This document shows, piece after piece, positions 17,236-27,200 of a DNA stretch of 40,865 bases; position 1 is the stretch's first letter; every line of letters begins with the position of its first letter. Made by a program: the position numbers and the translations under genes. A model generated the notes under the pieces. The model worked only from the letters and a program-made list of their open reading frames with translations, was not told the DNA's origin and did not search any database. This stretch comes from an uncultured Candidatus Pelagibacter sp. (GTDB lineage: Bacteria > Pseudomonadota > Alphaproteobacteria > Pelagibacterales > Pelagibacteraceae), in assembly GCA_905612525.1 (NCBI GenBank), contig CAJQSG010000013.1:1-40865 (forward strand). The letters run 5' to 3'.

Positions 17236-18935
17236 TAGCTAGATTGTAAAACTCTTTCATATTCTGCAAATGAAAGATCACCACTTAACAACATTTCTTG
17301 CCCCATATCCTGCATGGTCCTAAAACCATTTTTTTTAGCTATCGCATTTAATTCATTTTGTTGAAGGTTTGATAAAATCCCTGCTTTTAATTCACTTTCA
17401 ATTTCAAGAATTTCATAAATTCCCATTCTACCCTTGTAGCCAGAACCACCACATTCATCACAACCACCACCCTTATAAATTTTAGCTCTTGCTGATTGTT
17501 CTGGTAAAAATCCAATAGAATTTAGGAGTTTAGGAGTAATATTTTCATCAATTATACGGCATTCTAAGCATGTTTTTCGAGCTAAACGTTGTGCCATAAT
17601 CAATGTTAAAGCTGCAGATATTAAATAGTTTGGGGTTCCCATATTTAATAAACGAGTAATAGAGCTTGGAGCATCATTAGTGTGAAGCGTACTAAATACT
17701 AAGTGACCAGTTAAAGCAGCTTTCAAAGCGATATCTACTGTTGCCTTATCCCTGATCTCTCCAACCAAGATCACCTCCGGATCTTGACGCAAGAAAGATC
17801 TTAGTGCCTCCTCAAAAGTGTAACCAATTGCCTCTTTAATTTGTACCTGGCCAATTCCTTCCATTTCATATTCAACAGGATCCTCTGCTGTTAAAATGTT
17901 CATACCTGGCTTATTAATATGTTTTAAAACACTATAAAGAGTTGTTGTTTTACCACTACCTGTTGGACCAGTAACAAGCACCATCCCTTGAGGTGATGAA
18001 ATAGCTTTAGTTAATTTTTCTAAATCTTTAGCTTCAAAGCCAAGGTCAGCTAAAGCTTTGTCTCCTGCATCTTTATTTAATATACGCATTACAACACGTT
18101 CTTTATTTTTTGTTGGTAAAACCGAAACCCTTAAATCAATTTCTTTTGTATCAGATTTAAATGTTGAAGCACCATCTTGAGGAACTCTTCGTTCTGCTAT
18201 ATCTAATTTGCTAATTATCTTAACTCTTGCAATAACCGCATCATAGTTTTCATGTAAAAACTTTGAATATTTATCTATCACTTTTAAAATGCCATCTACT
18301 CTAAATCTTGTTTGTGCACTATTTCTAAAAGATTCTATATGAATATCACTTGCTCCCATATTGATAGCTTCAGTAATTAGTTTATTTCCAAAAACAATTA
18401 CTTCTGAACCAACTTCAACTAACTCATCATTAGTTTTTTCAAGCTTTTCAACTTTTACATTTGCATCAGATATTTTTTTTGTTTCATTTTTTGTAAATCT
18501 TTCAATAAAAGAATTTATATTGCTTATGGATGCAGCATATAATTCTGGCTCCATCTTTGTCATTGTTTTTAAGTTTTTCATCAAACTTAATTTTGATGCA
18601 TCTGCTATTGCAATTTTTAAAACTCCACTGCCTATTTCAAATGGAACAAGTGAATTATCTTGAATATATCTGATATCAATAATTTTTTTAATCTTTGGAT
18701 CTATTACAGTTTTTTTTAAATCTATAATATCCATAGAATAGTTTGATGATAAAATTTTTACTATCTTATCTTCATCGGTAAAATTTAATTCAAAAGCAGT
18801 TTCTAGTTTTGATTTACCTATTTCTTGGCTAGTGGCATTAATCTTGGACATTTGCTCAGATGAAATGGATGAGCTCTCCATTAACATATTTAAAATATTT
18901 TGTTCACTAGTGGCATCTAATTTAGTTTTGCTCAT
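17235..18935 (-). CDS. pilB: Type IV pilus assembly ATPase PilB/GspE/MshE-like
   Basis: N-terminal MshEN-like region; Walker A GPTGSGKTTTLY; Walker B region EVILVGEIRD; CLEC...CDEC Cys motif. Confidence 0.95.
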   Translation of the reverse strand: MSKTKLDATSEQNILNMLMESSSISSEQMSKINATSQEIGKSKLETAFELNFTDEDKIVKILSSNYSMDIIDLKKTVIDPKIKKIIDIRYIQDNSLVPFEIGSGVLKIAIADASKLSLMKNLKTMTKMEPELYAASISNINSFIERFTKNETKKISDANVKVEKLEKTNDELVEVGSEVIVFGNKLITEAINMGASDIHIESFRNSAQTRFRVDGILKVIDKYSKFLHENYDAVIARVKIISKLDIAERRVPQDGASTFKSDTKEIDLRVSVLPTKNKERVVMRILNKDAGDKALADLGFEAKDLEKLTKAISSPQGMVLVTGPTGSGKTTTLYSVLKHINKPGMNILTAEDPVEYEMEGIGQVQIKEAIGYTFEEALRSFLRQDPEVILVGEIRDKATVDIALKAALTGHLVFSTLHTNDAPSSITRLLNMGTPNYLISAALTLIMAQRLARKTCLECRIIDENITPKLLNSIGFLPEQSARAKIYKGGGCDECGGSGYKGRMGIYEILEIESELKAGILSNLQQNELNAIAKKNGFRTMQDMGQEMLLSGDLSFAEYERVLQSS

Positions 18936-18936
18936 G

Positions 18937-20490
18937 TTAATCGATCACTCTAGGTGCGATAAAAATTAATAATTCGACTAATTCATCACTATTATTTTTA
19001 CTTTTAAACAAATTACCAATAACCGGTACCTCACTAACCCCTGGTGTTTTACTATTCGTATTGTTTGTGGTGTTCTTTTTAATACCACCAATTACTACAA
19101 TATCTCCATCACTTACTAAAAGTTTTGTGACAATTGAATTAGTTTTAATTCCTGGTTCGTCAGATCCAGCAACTGTTACCGGAGAGTCGTTATTGACCTT
19201 TATATCTAACAATACGTTGCCATCTCCTATTATGCTTGGGGTAACTGTTAAAGATAGTGCAGCTTCTTTGAATTCAGTAGTTGTTGTTCCATCTGCTGTT
19301 GTTTGATAGGCAATTTGTGTTCCTTGGGTAATTGTTGCTTCCTGATTATTTAATGTAAACACACTTGGTTGAGAAAGTGTTTTACTTAAACCTAAAGACT
19401 CTAATGCCTCAATTTCAACTTTAAGAGCACGTGCTCCAATTTGTCGAAGTATTCCAATTCCACTTGTTCCAGAAATTCCTTGATTTGAAATAGTTCCTGC
19501 CGCAGACCCTAAAGCTATATCTCCAGCAGTTGCTGCTGCATTTCCTCCAGATGTCATTCCTGAAATAGTAGTTGTTCCCTTAGCGCCTCTTTCACTTACA
19601 CTCATCGCTCCAACTCTAGCACCTAATGCTTTTGCAAAAGTAGAAGTTGCATCAATTATAAATGCTTCAATTAAAACTTGTTTAGTTTTTACATCAATTT
19701 CTCTTATAACTGCATCGATAGTATCGAGGTCTGGCTCGTGACCTCTAACAATTATTGATCTAGTAGTATCCTCTACTGTAATTGAAAGGTTAGACATGGT
19801 ACTAGCACCCTCTGCACCTTGTGTTGCAAATAAAGCTTCTAGTGTAGTCTTTGCTTGAGTAGGGCTAATATAATACAATCTAAATATTTCAGCTAAGATC
19901 GGCTCAACAGACTCTTCTAATTGAATTTTTTTCTTTAATACTTCCGCTCTTGCAGATTTTGCAGTTTCTTGTGCAGTTAATTTTTCAGGAGTATGAACTC
20001 TTATAATTCCATTAACAACATCAACATCAGCCACTAAAGTTTTCATATCTAACAAAGTTTGAAAAGCAACATCCCAACCTACATTGTTAATTTTAGCATT
20101 TACTGTTCCACTGACTTCATCACCAACTAAAATGTTTATGTCTGCAATATCAGCCATCAATGACATTACATATTTAAAATCTAGGCCTTGGAAATTAATA
20201 TCAACCATTTGTTTAAGGTTGGTATATTCATCTGAAATATTTACGTAGTTTTTAACATTTTCAGTTGTTATTGTTTTCCGTTTATCTTCTCTTGGAATTT
20301 GTGTGTCGTAAGGTTTAGGACCATCAATAATCTTCTTGTCCATGTCTGCTCTACCATCAACAATAATCTTAGCTGTATCGATTAAGGGTTTATCACCGTG
20401 AACTGCTTGTGGTTTTTTACCTGTTGATGCACAGGACTGCAATAAAACAATAAATGATAGCGTTGTTAAAATTTTAAAATATTTATTCAC
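18937..20490 (-). CDS. pilQ: Type IV pilus secretin, lipoprotein (PilQ/MshL-like)
   Basis: Lipobox LLQSC; VNISDEYTNLKQMVDINFQGLDFKYVMSLMADIADINILVGDEVSGTV; secretin core and C-terminal GDIVVIGGIKKNT...VPVIGNLFKSKN. Confidence 0.92.
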   Translation of the reverse strand: MNKYFKILTTLSFIVLLQSCASTGKKPQAVHGDKPLIDTAKIIVDGRADMDKKIIDGPKPYDTQIPREDKRKTITTENVKNYVNISDEYTNLKQMVDINFQGLDFKYVMSLMADIADINILVGDEVSGTVNAKINNVGWDVAFQTLLDMKTLVADVDVVNGIIRVHTPEKLTAQETAKSARAEVLKKKIQLEESVEPILAEIFRLYYISPTQAKTTLEALFATQGAEGASTMSNLSITVEDTTRSIIVRGHEPDLDTIDAVIREIDVKTKQVLIEAFIIDATSTFAKALGARVGAMSVSERGAKGTTTISGMTSGGNAAATAGDIALGSAAGTISNQGISGTSGIGILRQIGARALKVEIEALESLGLSKTLSQPSVFTLNNQEATITQGTQIAYQTTADGTTTTEFKEAALSLTVTPSIIGDGNVLLDIKVNNDSPVTVAGSDEPGIKTNSIVTKLLVSDGDIVVIGGIKKNTTNNTNSKTPGVSEVPVIGNLFKSKNNSDELVELLIFIAPRVID

Positions 20491-20493
20491 TTA

Positions 20494-20916
20494 TTACCCT
20501 TCACTCGGTCTAATTATATTATTCATATAAACTTCAAAAAGATTGTTTTCTCCATCTTCTACAATTACTAAGTCTGTGTAAATATCTCTAATTGTTGTGG
20601 AATCTGTGATGGCTTGATTTTCCTCATATTTATATGCCCCACCATCAGCCGCTGAAAATACTGCTATTTTGTTATTTTCACCAATAATTGTGCCGACCAA
20701 TCTCATATTATTTAAAAGCCCATTATTTGAGCTTACCTCCGTATCTGTTCCACTTGCTTGATTTGTAGAACCAACTCCTCCTGAAAAAGGATCAATTGCT
20801 GGCAACTCTTCATCATCTAAAGAAGAATGATCATCTGCTTTTAAATTTAACATTTGGAACTGACAAAGCATAATTGTCATTAAAAATATTAATATTTTTT
20901 TATTATTTATATTCAT
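20494..20916 (-). CDS. pilP: PilP-like pilus assembly protein
   Basis: Between pilO and pilQ; LRLVGTIIGENNKIAVFSA-type PilP domain (sequence reads MRLVGTIIGENNKIAVFSA). The start MNINNKK at 20916 is likelier than the track start 20931. Confidence 0.75.
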   Translation of the reverse strand: MNINNKKILIFLMTIMLCQFQMLNLKADDHSSLDDEELPAIDPFSGGVGSTNQASGTDTEVSSNNGLLNNMRLVGTIIGENNKIAVFSAADGGAYKYEENQAITDSTTIRDIYTDLVIVEDGENNLFEVYMNNIIRPSEG

Positions 20917-21565
20917 TTGGTAACCCCACAATTGAAACAGTACCTTTTGATAGAATTTGTCCTTGAATTTCAGCTATCGTTGTAATTTCCTCCTTATCAA
21001 AATTAATAACTTTTTGAGATTTTGATAAAGCTCTTCTAAATTTAAGATAGCTTAAAAAATTTCCTTGTATCTCATACTCAACAGGAATTTTATAATACAT
21101 CACATTTTGCCCGTCTTGATTTTCTGTTGTTTGTTCTGTGTTTTGATCTTGCCCATCTCCAGTAACAGCTTTTGGTTCACCTTTTTTAAGATTAGTTATT
21201 GACAAACCATTGATTAACGCAAATTTGCTTATATTTTGATAAAGATCTTCAACTTCTTTTTTACTATGAAAAAGTTTACTATTTTTATCATAGTCAGGTT
21301 CTAATTTTTTAACGGTTGCTGTTAAAGTGCCAATATTATTTTTAAACTCTCCAATCTTTATTTTGTTTTCATTCATCAAACTAATTTGCTCTTCTTGTTG
21401 TTTTAATATCGGTGATACAAAAGCATAATAACCTATCAAAAAAATTAATACAGCAGCAAAACCAACACCAAATTTAATTAGTGTTTTTTTATCAGCCAAA
21501 GCACCGCTTTTAAGCTTTGTAATTATATCATTTAGATCTAAATTTTTTAAACTTGCTAAATCCAT
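20903..21565 (-). CDS. pilO: PilO-like pilus assembly protein
   Basis: Single N-terminal TM, coiled coil, ferredoxin-like C-terminal region; position between pilMN and pilP. Confidence 0.8.
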   Translation of the reverse strand: MDLASLKNLDLNDIITKLKSGALADKKTLIKFGVGFAAVLIFLIGYYAFVSPILKQQEEQISLMNENKIKIGEFKNNIGTLTATVKKLEPDYDKNSKLFHSKKEVEDLYQNISKFALINGLSITNLKKGEPKAVTGDGQDQNTEQTTENQDGQNVMYYKIPVEYEIQGNFLSYLKFRRALSKSQKVINFDKEEITTIAEIQGQILSKGTVSIVGLPNEYK

Positions 21566-23850
21566 TATATCGATTTCAATTTACAATTAATTGTAAATCC
21601 TTTTTTATTATTGTTACCAGATGCTTGGTCTCCAGTTTTATTTTTCATTGCAGCTAAAGATGCTTGTTCAATTAATGATTTTGCATTTAAATTCGAAATA
21701 AAATTTAAAATATCTTGATCTGAAAAAGCAACACCCTCGATAATCAAACTATATTTACCATCAAAGGTCATTTTCGTAAATTGTACTCTTTGAGGGACAC
21801 TTCTCGTAACTTGTGCTAATGATCTATAAGATCTTGCTTGATTTGAATTAACTAATTTTCCAAGATCCAATGCAAGCTGCATTTCTTTTCTTTTTTTTGC
21901 TAATTTTGAAAATTGAATATTCATTTTATCAAATTCCATTTGCACTTGATCAAATTCTATTAATTTATCTTTATTGCTACTAATCTGAAAAAATGAAAAG
22001 ACTGTTAATATCAAATAAATACCTGCAATCGCACCTGCTGCACCTTTAAAAGCAAAACCAGATAAGAACTTTAGCTTATTTTGCTGACGGACAGCGTCTC
22101 TATTAGGTAATAAGTTTATATTTTTAACAGCAGTTACAAACTTATAATAACCAAATACATCTAATTTTCTGTAAGCTAAACCAAGTACTGATGATAATGG
22201 TGATTGATTATCACCAGATATTTTTTCACTATTATAAGAAGGTATGCTTATACTTTGCAGGGGATCAAAGTTAATAAAACTTGTTGTTGGTAAATTCTTT
22301 TTAAATACCGGAAGTATAAATGAAATGTTTTTTAGGCTAGAGACTACTTGAATAGATGTAATTTTATTTTCATATTTACTTTCATAATCGGTAATTGCTT
22401 GTTTAACTTGCATCGCATATCTTCTGATAACTGCGTCTGCCTCAGTTGAAAGTTGTTCACTTTTAATATCTAAAATATGTTCTTTTTCTTGAGGTCTTAA
22501 AAATATATCAGTAATTACAGGAATATTATTATGAATAATCATTATATAGTTTTCATCTATACCTAATTCTAAAATAGCTGAATTTCCTTTATTTGTAATA
22601 GATTTAAATTTTGTATTATCGTGTGCATTCTTTAAAGTAAAACAACGAACATCCATAATAACCGGATTAAGTCCAGCTTTTTTAGCAATAGATGAATAAG
22701 CATTTACATCAGCTAATTTTGAAGCAACAAATAAAATCTCCATTGTATTAGTTTTAGAATTTCTATTTATGATTTGATGAAAAATTGAATAATCATTTAA
22801 GTTATCTGTAAGTTGAACTAGGTTGTCCCAAAGAGAATCTGTTTCAATCGCTTTCTGCAATTCATCATCTGTCATTAGTGGGCTGGTAACTACTCTAATA
22901 ATTGCACTAGTTACTGGAATCGATAATGCAACATTTTTTGAAGTAATTTTTGCATTAGACAAAGCTAATTCAATTTCTTCAGCCAAGTAATCTTTGTGTT
23001 CTAAAAGGTTTTCACTGATCTTTTCTTGATCCAATAGACGATAAGAATATTTATCTAATATCCATTTTTCATCTTTATCTTGAGAGACTTGAGCAACTCT
23101 AATTGCTTCTCTTGTCATATCTAAACCGGCTATTTCTTCACCAGCAACACTTAATTTACTAACTTTAGATTGAAAGAAGTTTTGAAAAACTTTTTTTAAC
23201 TTATTTTCTTTTGTTTTTTGATTTTTATCTTCTCCGGCTACCTCTTCACTGGTTGCGTTATTATTTTTGGATTTAGAAAATTTAAAATTTTTTAACTTTT
23301 CCAACATACTAATTGCTACGCCTTTTGTAGGTTCTTGCATAGCCACTTTGGATACCTCTGAAATAGGAGCTGCGCTAACAACATCATTATTTTCTTTAGT
23401 TGTTGGAATAACTGCATCATTTTTGGGATTATTCTCCTGATTTTGCTCAATAAATTGTTCTTTAACTGGAATATTCTCATTTTTCTCTAATTGAAGCTCA
23501 TCAAACCACTTTTCCAATATTGGTATTGCTTCTTCAAGATTAGGCGTTCCTGATGAAGAGATCTTTTGTTTACCCTCAATATATAGTCTTCCGACCCAAT
23601 TTTTTGATTTTAACTCACCTTTATACTTATCTTGTCTTATATATATGTGTAAACGGCCATCTTTCTTGTGAATTACCTCGTGCTCACTCTTTTTATCAAC
23701 TTTAGATTGTATTTCTTCTTGATTGTCAATTATTTGTGCATCACTAGGACTATTTTCACCTTGAAGTTGATTTTCTTCAATAGTGCTTTCCTTGTCAGCA
23801 TTTTCTTGCAACTGACTATCTAAATTATTATTATCTTTTTCATCAATCAT
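21565..23850 (-). CDS. Fused PilM-PilN pilus assembly protein with N-terminal extension
   Basis: PilM-like IAGLDMTREAIRVAQVSQDKDEKWILDKY...VVTSPLMTDDELQKAIETDSLWDNL; PilN-like VKNINLLPNRDAVRQQNKLKFLSGF plus TM; N-terminal acidic region and a small domain HIYIRQDKYKG...TPNLEEAIPILEKWFDEL. Confidence 0.88.
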   Translation of the reverse strand: MIDEKDNNNLDSQLQENADKESTIEENQLQGENSPSDAQIIDNQEEIQSKVDKKSEHEVIHKKDGRLHIYIRQDKYKGELKSKNWVGRLYIEGKQKISSSGTPNLEEAIPILEKWFDELQLEKNENIPVKEQFIEQNQENNPKNDAVIPTTKENNDVVSAAPISEVSKVAMQEPTKGVAISMLEKLKNFKFSKSKNNNATSEEVAGEDKNQKTKENKLKKVFQNFFQSKVSKLSVAGEEIAGLDMTREAIRVAQVSQDKDEKWILDKYSYRLLDQEKISENLLEHKDYLAEEIELALSNAKITSKNVALSIPVTSAIIRVVTSPLMTDDELQKAIETDSLWDNLVQLTDNLNDYSIFHQIINRNSKTNTMEILFVASKLADVNAYSSIAKKAGLNPVIMDVRCFTLKNAHDNTKFKSITNKGNSAILELGIDENYIMIIHNNIPVITDIFLRPQEKEHILDIKSEQLSTEADAVIRRYAMQVKQAITDYESKYENKITSIQVVSSLKNISFILPVFKKNLPTTSFINFDPLQSISIPSYNSEKISGDNQSPLSSVLGLAYRKLDVFGYYKFVTAVKNINLLPNRDAVRQQNKLKFLSGFAFKGAAGAIAGIYLILTVFSFFQISSNKDKLIEFDQVQMEFDKMNIQFSKLAKKRKEMQLALDLGKLVNSNQARSYRSLAQVTRSVPQRVQFTKMTFDGKYSLIIEGVAFSDQDILNFISNLNAKSLIEQASLAAMKNKTGDQASGNNNKKGFTINCKLKSI

Positions 23851-23872
23851 AGTTTTAAAAAAATATACTATT

Positions 23873-24230
23873 TCTCTAACACAAAAAAACGAATCTCTAA
23901 CACAAAAAAACGAATCTCTAACACATCTCTAACACAAACTAGTATATTGTATATAACTTAATCAAAATTTAGTGATCAAAGTGGGTTATTTATTGAAAAA
24001 ATGTAAAAATAGTCAATAAAATCAATGTTTTTTATATAAAATAAATAAAAAGTAATTTCTTTAAATTATTTTAGTAAATTTTGTTTATTCTAACACAAAA
24101 TAAATATTAAAATTGTGTTAGAGTTAGATTATTTTATAATATATTTAAAAATATGAAAAATATCATATAAATCAACACTTTTAGTAATTTACAAAATTTG
24201 TGTTAGAGTAAATAATATTTGTGTTAGACT
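23873..24230. repeat. Cluster of TCTAACACAAA repeats in both orientations between pilY1 and pilMN
   Basis: + strand: tctctaacacaaaaaaacgaa twice (23873-23893, 23894-23914), tctctaacaca (23915), tctctaacacaaa (23926), tctaacacaaaa (24089). Reverse: ttgtgttagag (24113), tttgtgttagag (24197), tttgtgttaga (24218). Confidence 0.9.
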
Positions 24231-24239
24231 TTTTTAGTT

Positions 24240-27200
24240 TTAATAATTTTCTTTCCAACTTTCAAGCTGAACTGCGCCTGAAATTTCTTGTGCATTAGAT
24301 TTACCTGTAATTAGGTTATCTTTTGCTGTAAATCCATCAATATTATTTTTAGCATCTCCAGCTAGACCGATATATAGGTTATCACCCTGTTTTACAACTT
24401 TTGAGAGTACTCCTTTACCCATATTGACATTAAGTAAGGATTCACCACACTTTGTGTCATAGGCAGTGAAATAAGCATTACCTACCCCACATTTGTTATT
24501 TGTAGCACTTGGCTCGTATAACGGGAAATATACCCTATCTCTATCTACAGTTGGTTCAGCAGTTAATTTTTTTGCATTATCAAGGTCAACATACCAACCT
24601 AAATCAGTCCCAGATGGACATGTAGGTGCTGTTTTGCACATTGAAACATTGCCGGTTGGATTAACCTCTACAAAATTTGGAAAGTTCACATCTTTTATAC
24701 CATAAATTCTATTTTGTATCTGACTTGATTGTGCTTGAAGCTTTTGGGTGTTTCCAGTTCCAAAATATAACCATAAATTGTTATCACTGTTAATTGTAAC
24801 CTCTGGTCTTGTAAAAATATTCCTTCCATTTGCAGAAGTAGCTTCAGCTGTAAACAAAGTAGTTTGATGTATTTCTTTATCTGATGCATCGGAACGTATA
24901 ATTGAATTATAGGTAGAGCTATTTTGATCAGTATCCATAACAAAGTCCTCTGTTAAATCAATTTTAGTTATTTTACCCTCTAAGTCCGTTGCATAAATTA
25001 ATGCTCCATTATAATTTGCTTTATTAGTGCCATCTGCGGTAATGATACTTAAATCTGCAGGTAAAGAATTAACAATATCATTTTTGTATCTTCTAAATTT
25101 ATAATCTCCATGATCTGGCTTAGGAGGTCCACCCTCTCTTGTATTTGGCCAAGCTTGATCAAATTCTACATAGTCTATACACGAAACAGTTGTAGACCCA
25201 CTTTTGTCTCTAAAATGTAATGTGTGACCCACTGCAGGTGAAAATTCTGCAATAAAAGATTCACCTATTGAAGAGTCGAAGCATGCCTCAGCCGGCCAAT
25301 AAGTAAATTTTGTATTATCATCTGCTCCAGTAGTTTTTTTGGTTAAAGCACTATTTCTTTTAAATAATCTTCCAGTCCAAGAATAAGATTGTGCTGCTGT
25401 GTCTTCTATATCAATTACTTTTAATACTTTTCCTTCATTTTCTAAATCAATTACAAATACTGCTGAACCCACGTTAGGATTAACACCACCATTGTATCCT
25501 CCCCCAAACACTGCTACCCATCTATCCTTACTATCAACTTTAATTCTAATAATTCTTGGAGTTGACCAGGTTTCTGCTAACTTGCTATAATCATATTCTG
25601 GAGAAATATTTCCATCTATATAACCAAATTCAAATTTAGTCACATCGGCATCCCAATGCTGAACCATTTTATTAGTCTCATCATTATTAAAAGCAAATAA
25701 ATGAGTAGGACTACTTGGATCTGTAACATCAAGCGCAAACATACCTTTTCCACCTGCACCAAGCCCACTTAAAAGAATTGTTCGCCATCTTGGATTGTCT
25801 ACGCCATCATTTGGAGTATCATCAAAATAAATATCTTTAGCGACTGGAGAACCATCTATACCATAAATAGCATTTGTCGAATTAGCCTTGCTAGATGGGA
25901 TCTTTTCGAGGACACCTAAAACATTTGGTGGAATATATCCCCATAACTCTTCGCCATCTGATGCTTTAAATGCATGAAGAATACCATTATTGGCTCCAGC
26001 ATAAACAATTTCTGTTCTATTAGCGCATGGCCCCCCACAAGTTGCACCACTTTTAAAATTATTATAATTATTCTGTAATCTATAATATGAGTCTTTTTTT
26101 TGAAAATTAGATGTATTATCATCAACTGCTGATGCTTCTGGATTTGCAACTACAATTAAATCAGAATGATAAATATCTGCAAGCTTATGTGTAGACTCTG
26201 TTGTGTTATTATCTGCATCTTGATCATAAGTATCTATACCCCTAATAAAGTTTATTAAATTATCAACTTGGGTATCTGTTGGTGGTATATTAGGAAACAT
26301 TGATGATTTTAAAAGATCACTGTTAGCTGTTGTAAAATTATTTAAGCCACTACCAATTTCTGGGGTCCATATATTTCTTGATGAGGCGCTTTTGGCATTT
26401 AATTTATCTGCAGCATCCCACTGAACTGAACCAAAAGTACCATCAGTATTTAATTGATATTTTTTTAAACTTCCTTTCCATTGTTTGTCTGTTTCGTATT
26501 CAAATGTCGATTGATAGACAAAATTATTCCTACTTACATCTGACATTACTGCAGGAGTAGTAAAGGTTAGTCGACCTGAGATAGCTTGTTTAATTGCATC
26601 TGTTAATTTTGCAAGCAATTCTGCTTCATTCTCTGCATAAAGAGGATTTTTAGTTCCCCCAGCAGTTGCTAGTGCAGAATAATTACTATTAGATCCACCT
26701 AAAGCATAACCTACAGCAAAGGTTTTAACATTATGAGTTTGCCTGAGATCATTAGCAACCTGAACTACATTGGAGTTGTTTTGCCAAAATCCATCACTTA
26801 TTACTATTAGAAAATTTAAAGAACAGGTTAAATCCCAATTATCAACTATACCAATGGATTGTGTTGTTGTGTTTCCAGTTGTAAAATAATTTCTCGCTTC
26901 TCTCATAGCAAAACGTAGATTAGTTCCACCTTTTGAACGAATGCTATCTACACTTGAATAAATTAATTGAGCTCCATTATCTGAAATTCCAACTCTTATC
27001 TTTGCAAATCCTCCTGTGCCTTTACCACTCCACTCCATCAAACCAAAATTGGCTCCAGCTGTTAGATTAGTATCAGTAACTATTTTCTTAATTACTTTCT
27101 TAGCACTAGACAATCTTGTTTCTACTACTCCTCCAAATGATGCTGTTAGAGCTAAACTAGTATTAAATTTTCTAATGGAATGATTTCTATAATCTCCAAC

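Noticed and set aside
23873-23937. CRISPR-like array interpretation of the ctctaacaca repeats
   Set aside because: Units are too short, spacers are absent or identical, copies occur in both orientations and no cas genes are present.
23873-24230. DNA-uptake-sequence interpretation of TCTAACACAAA
   Set aside because: Uptake sequences are dispersed genome-wide; I noticed only this local cluster, so the claim is not supported here.
24493-26560. Short ORFs inside pilY1 (24493+, 24695-, 25399+, 25916-, 26378+)
   Set aside because: pilY1 is clearly the coding frame; these are overlapping spurious frames.
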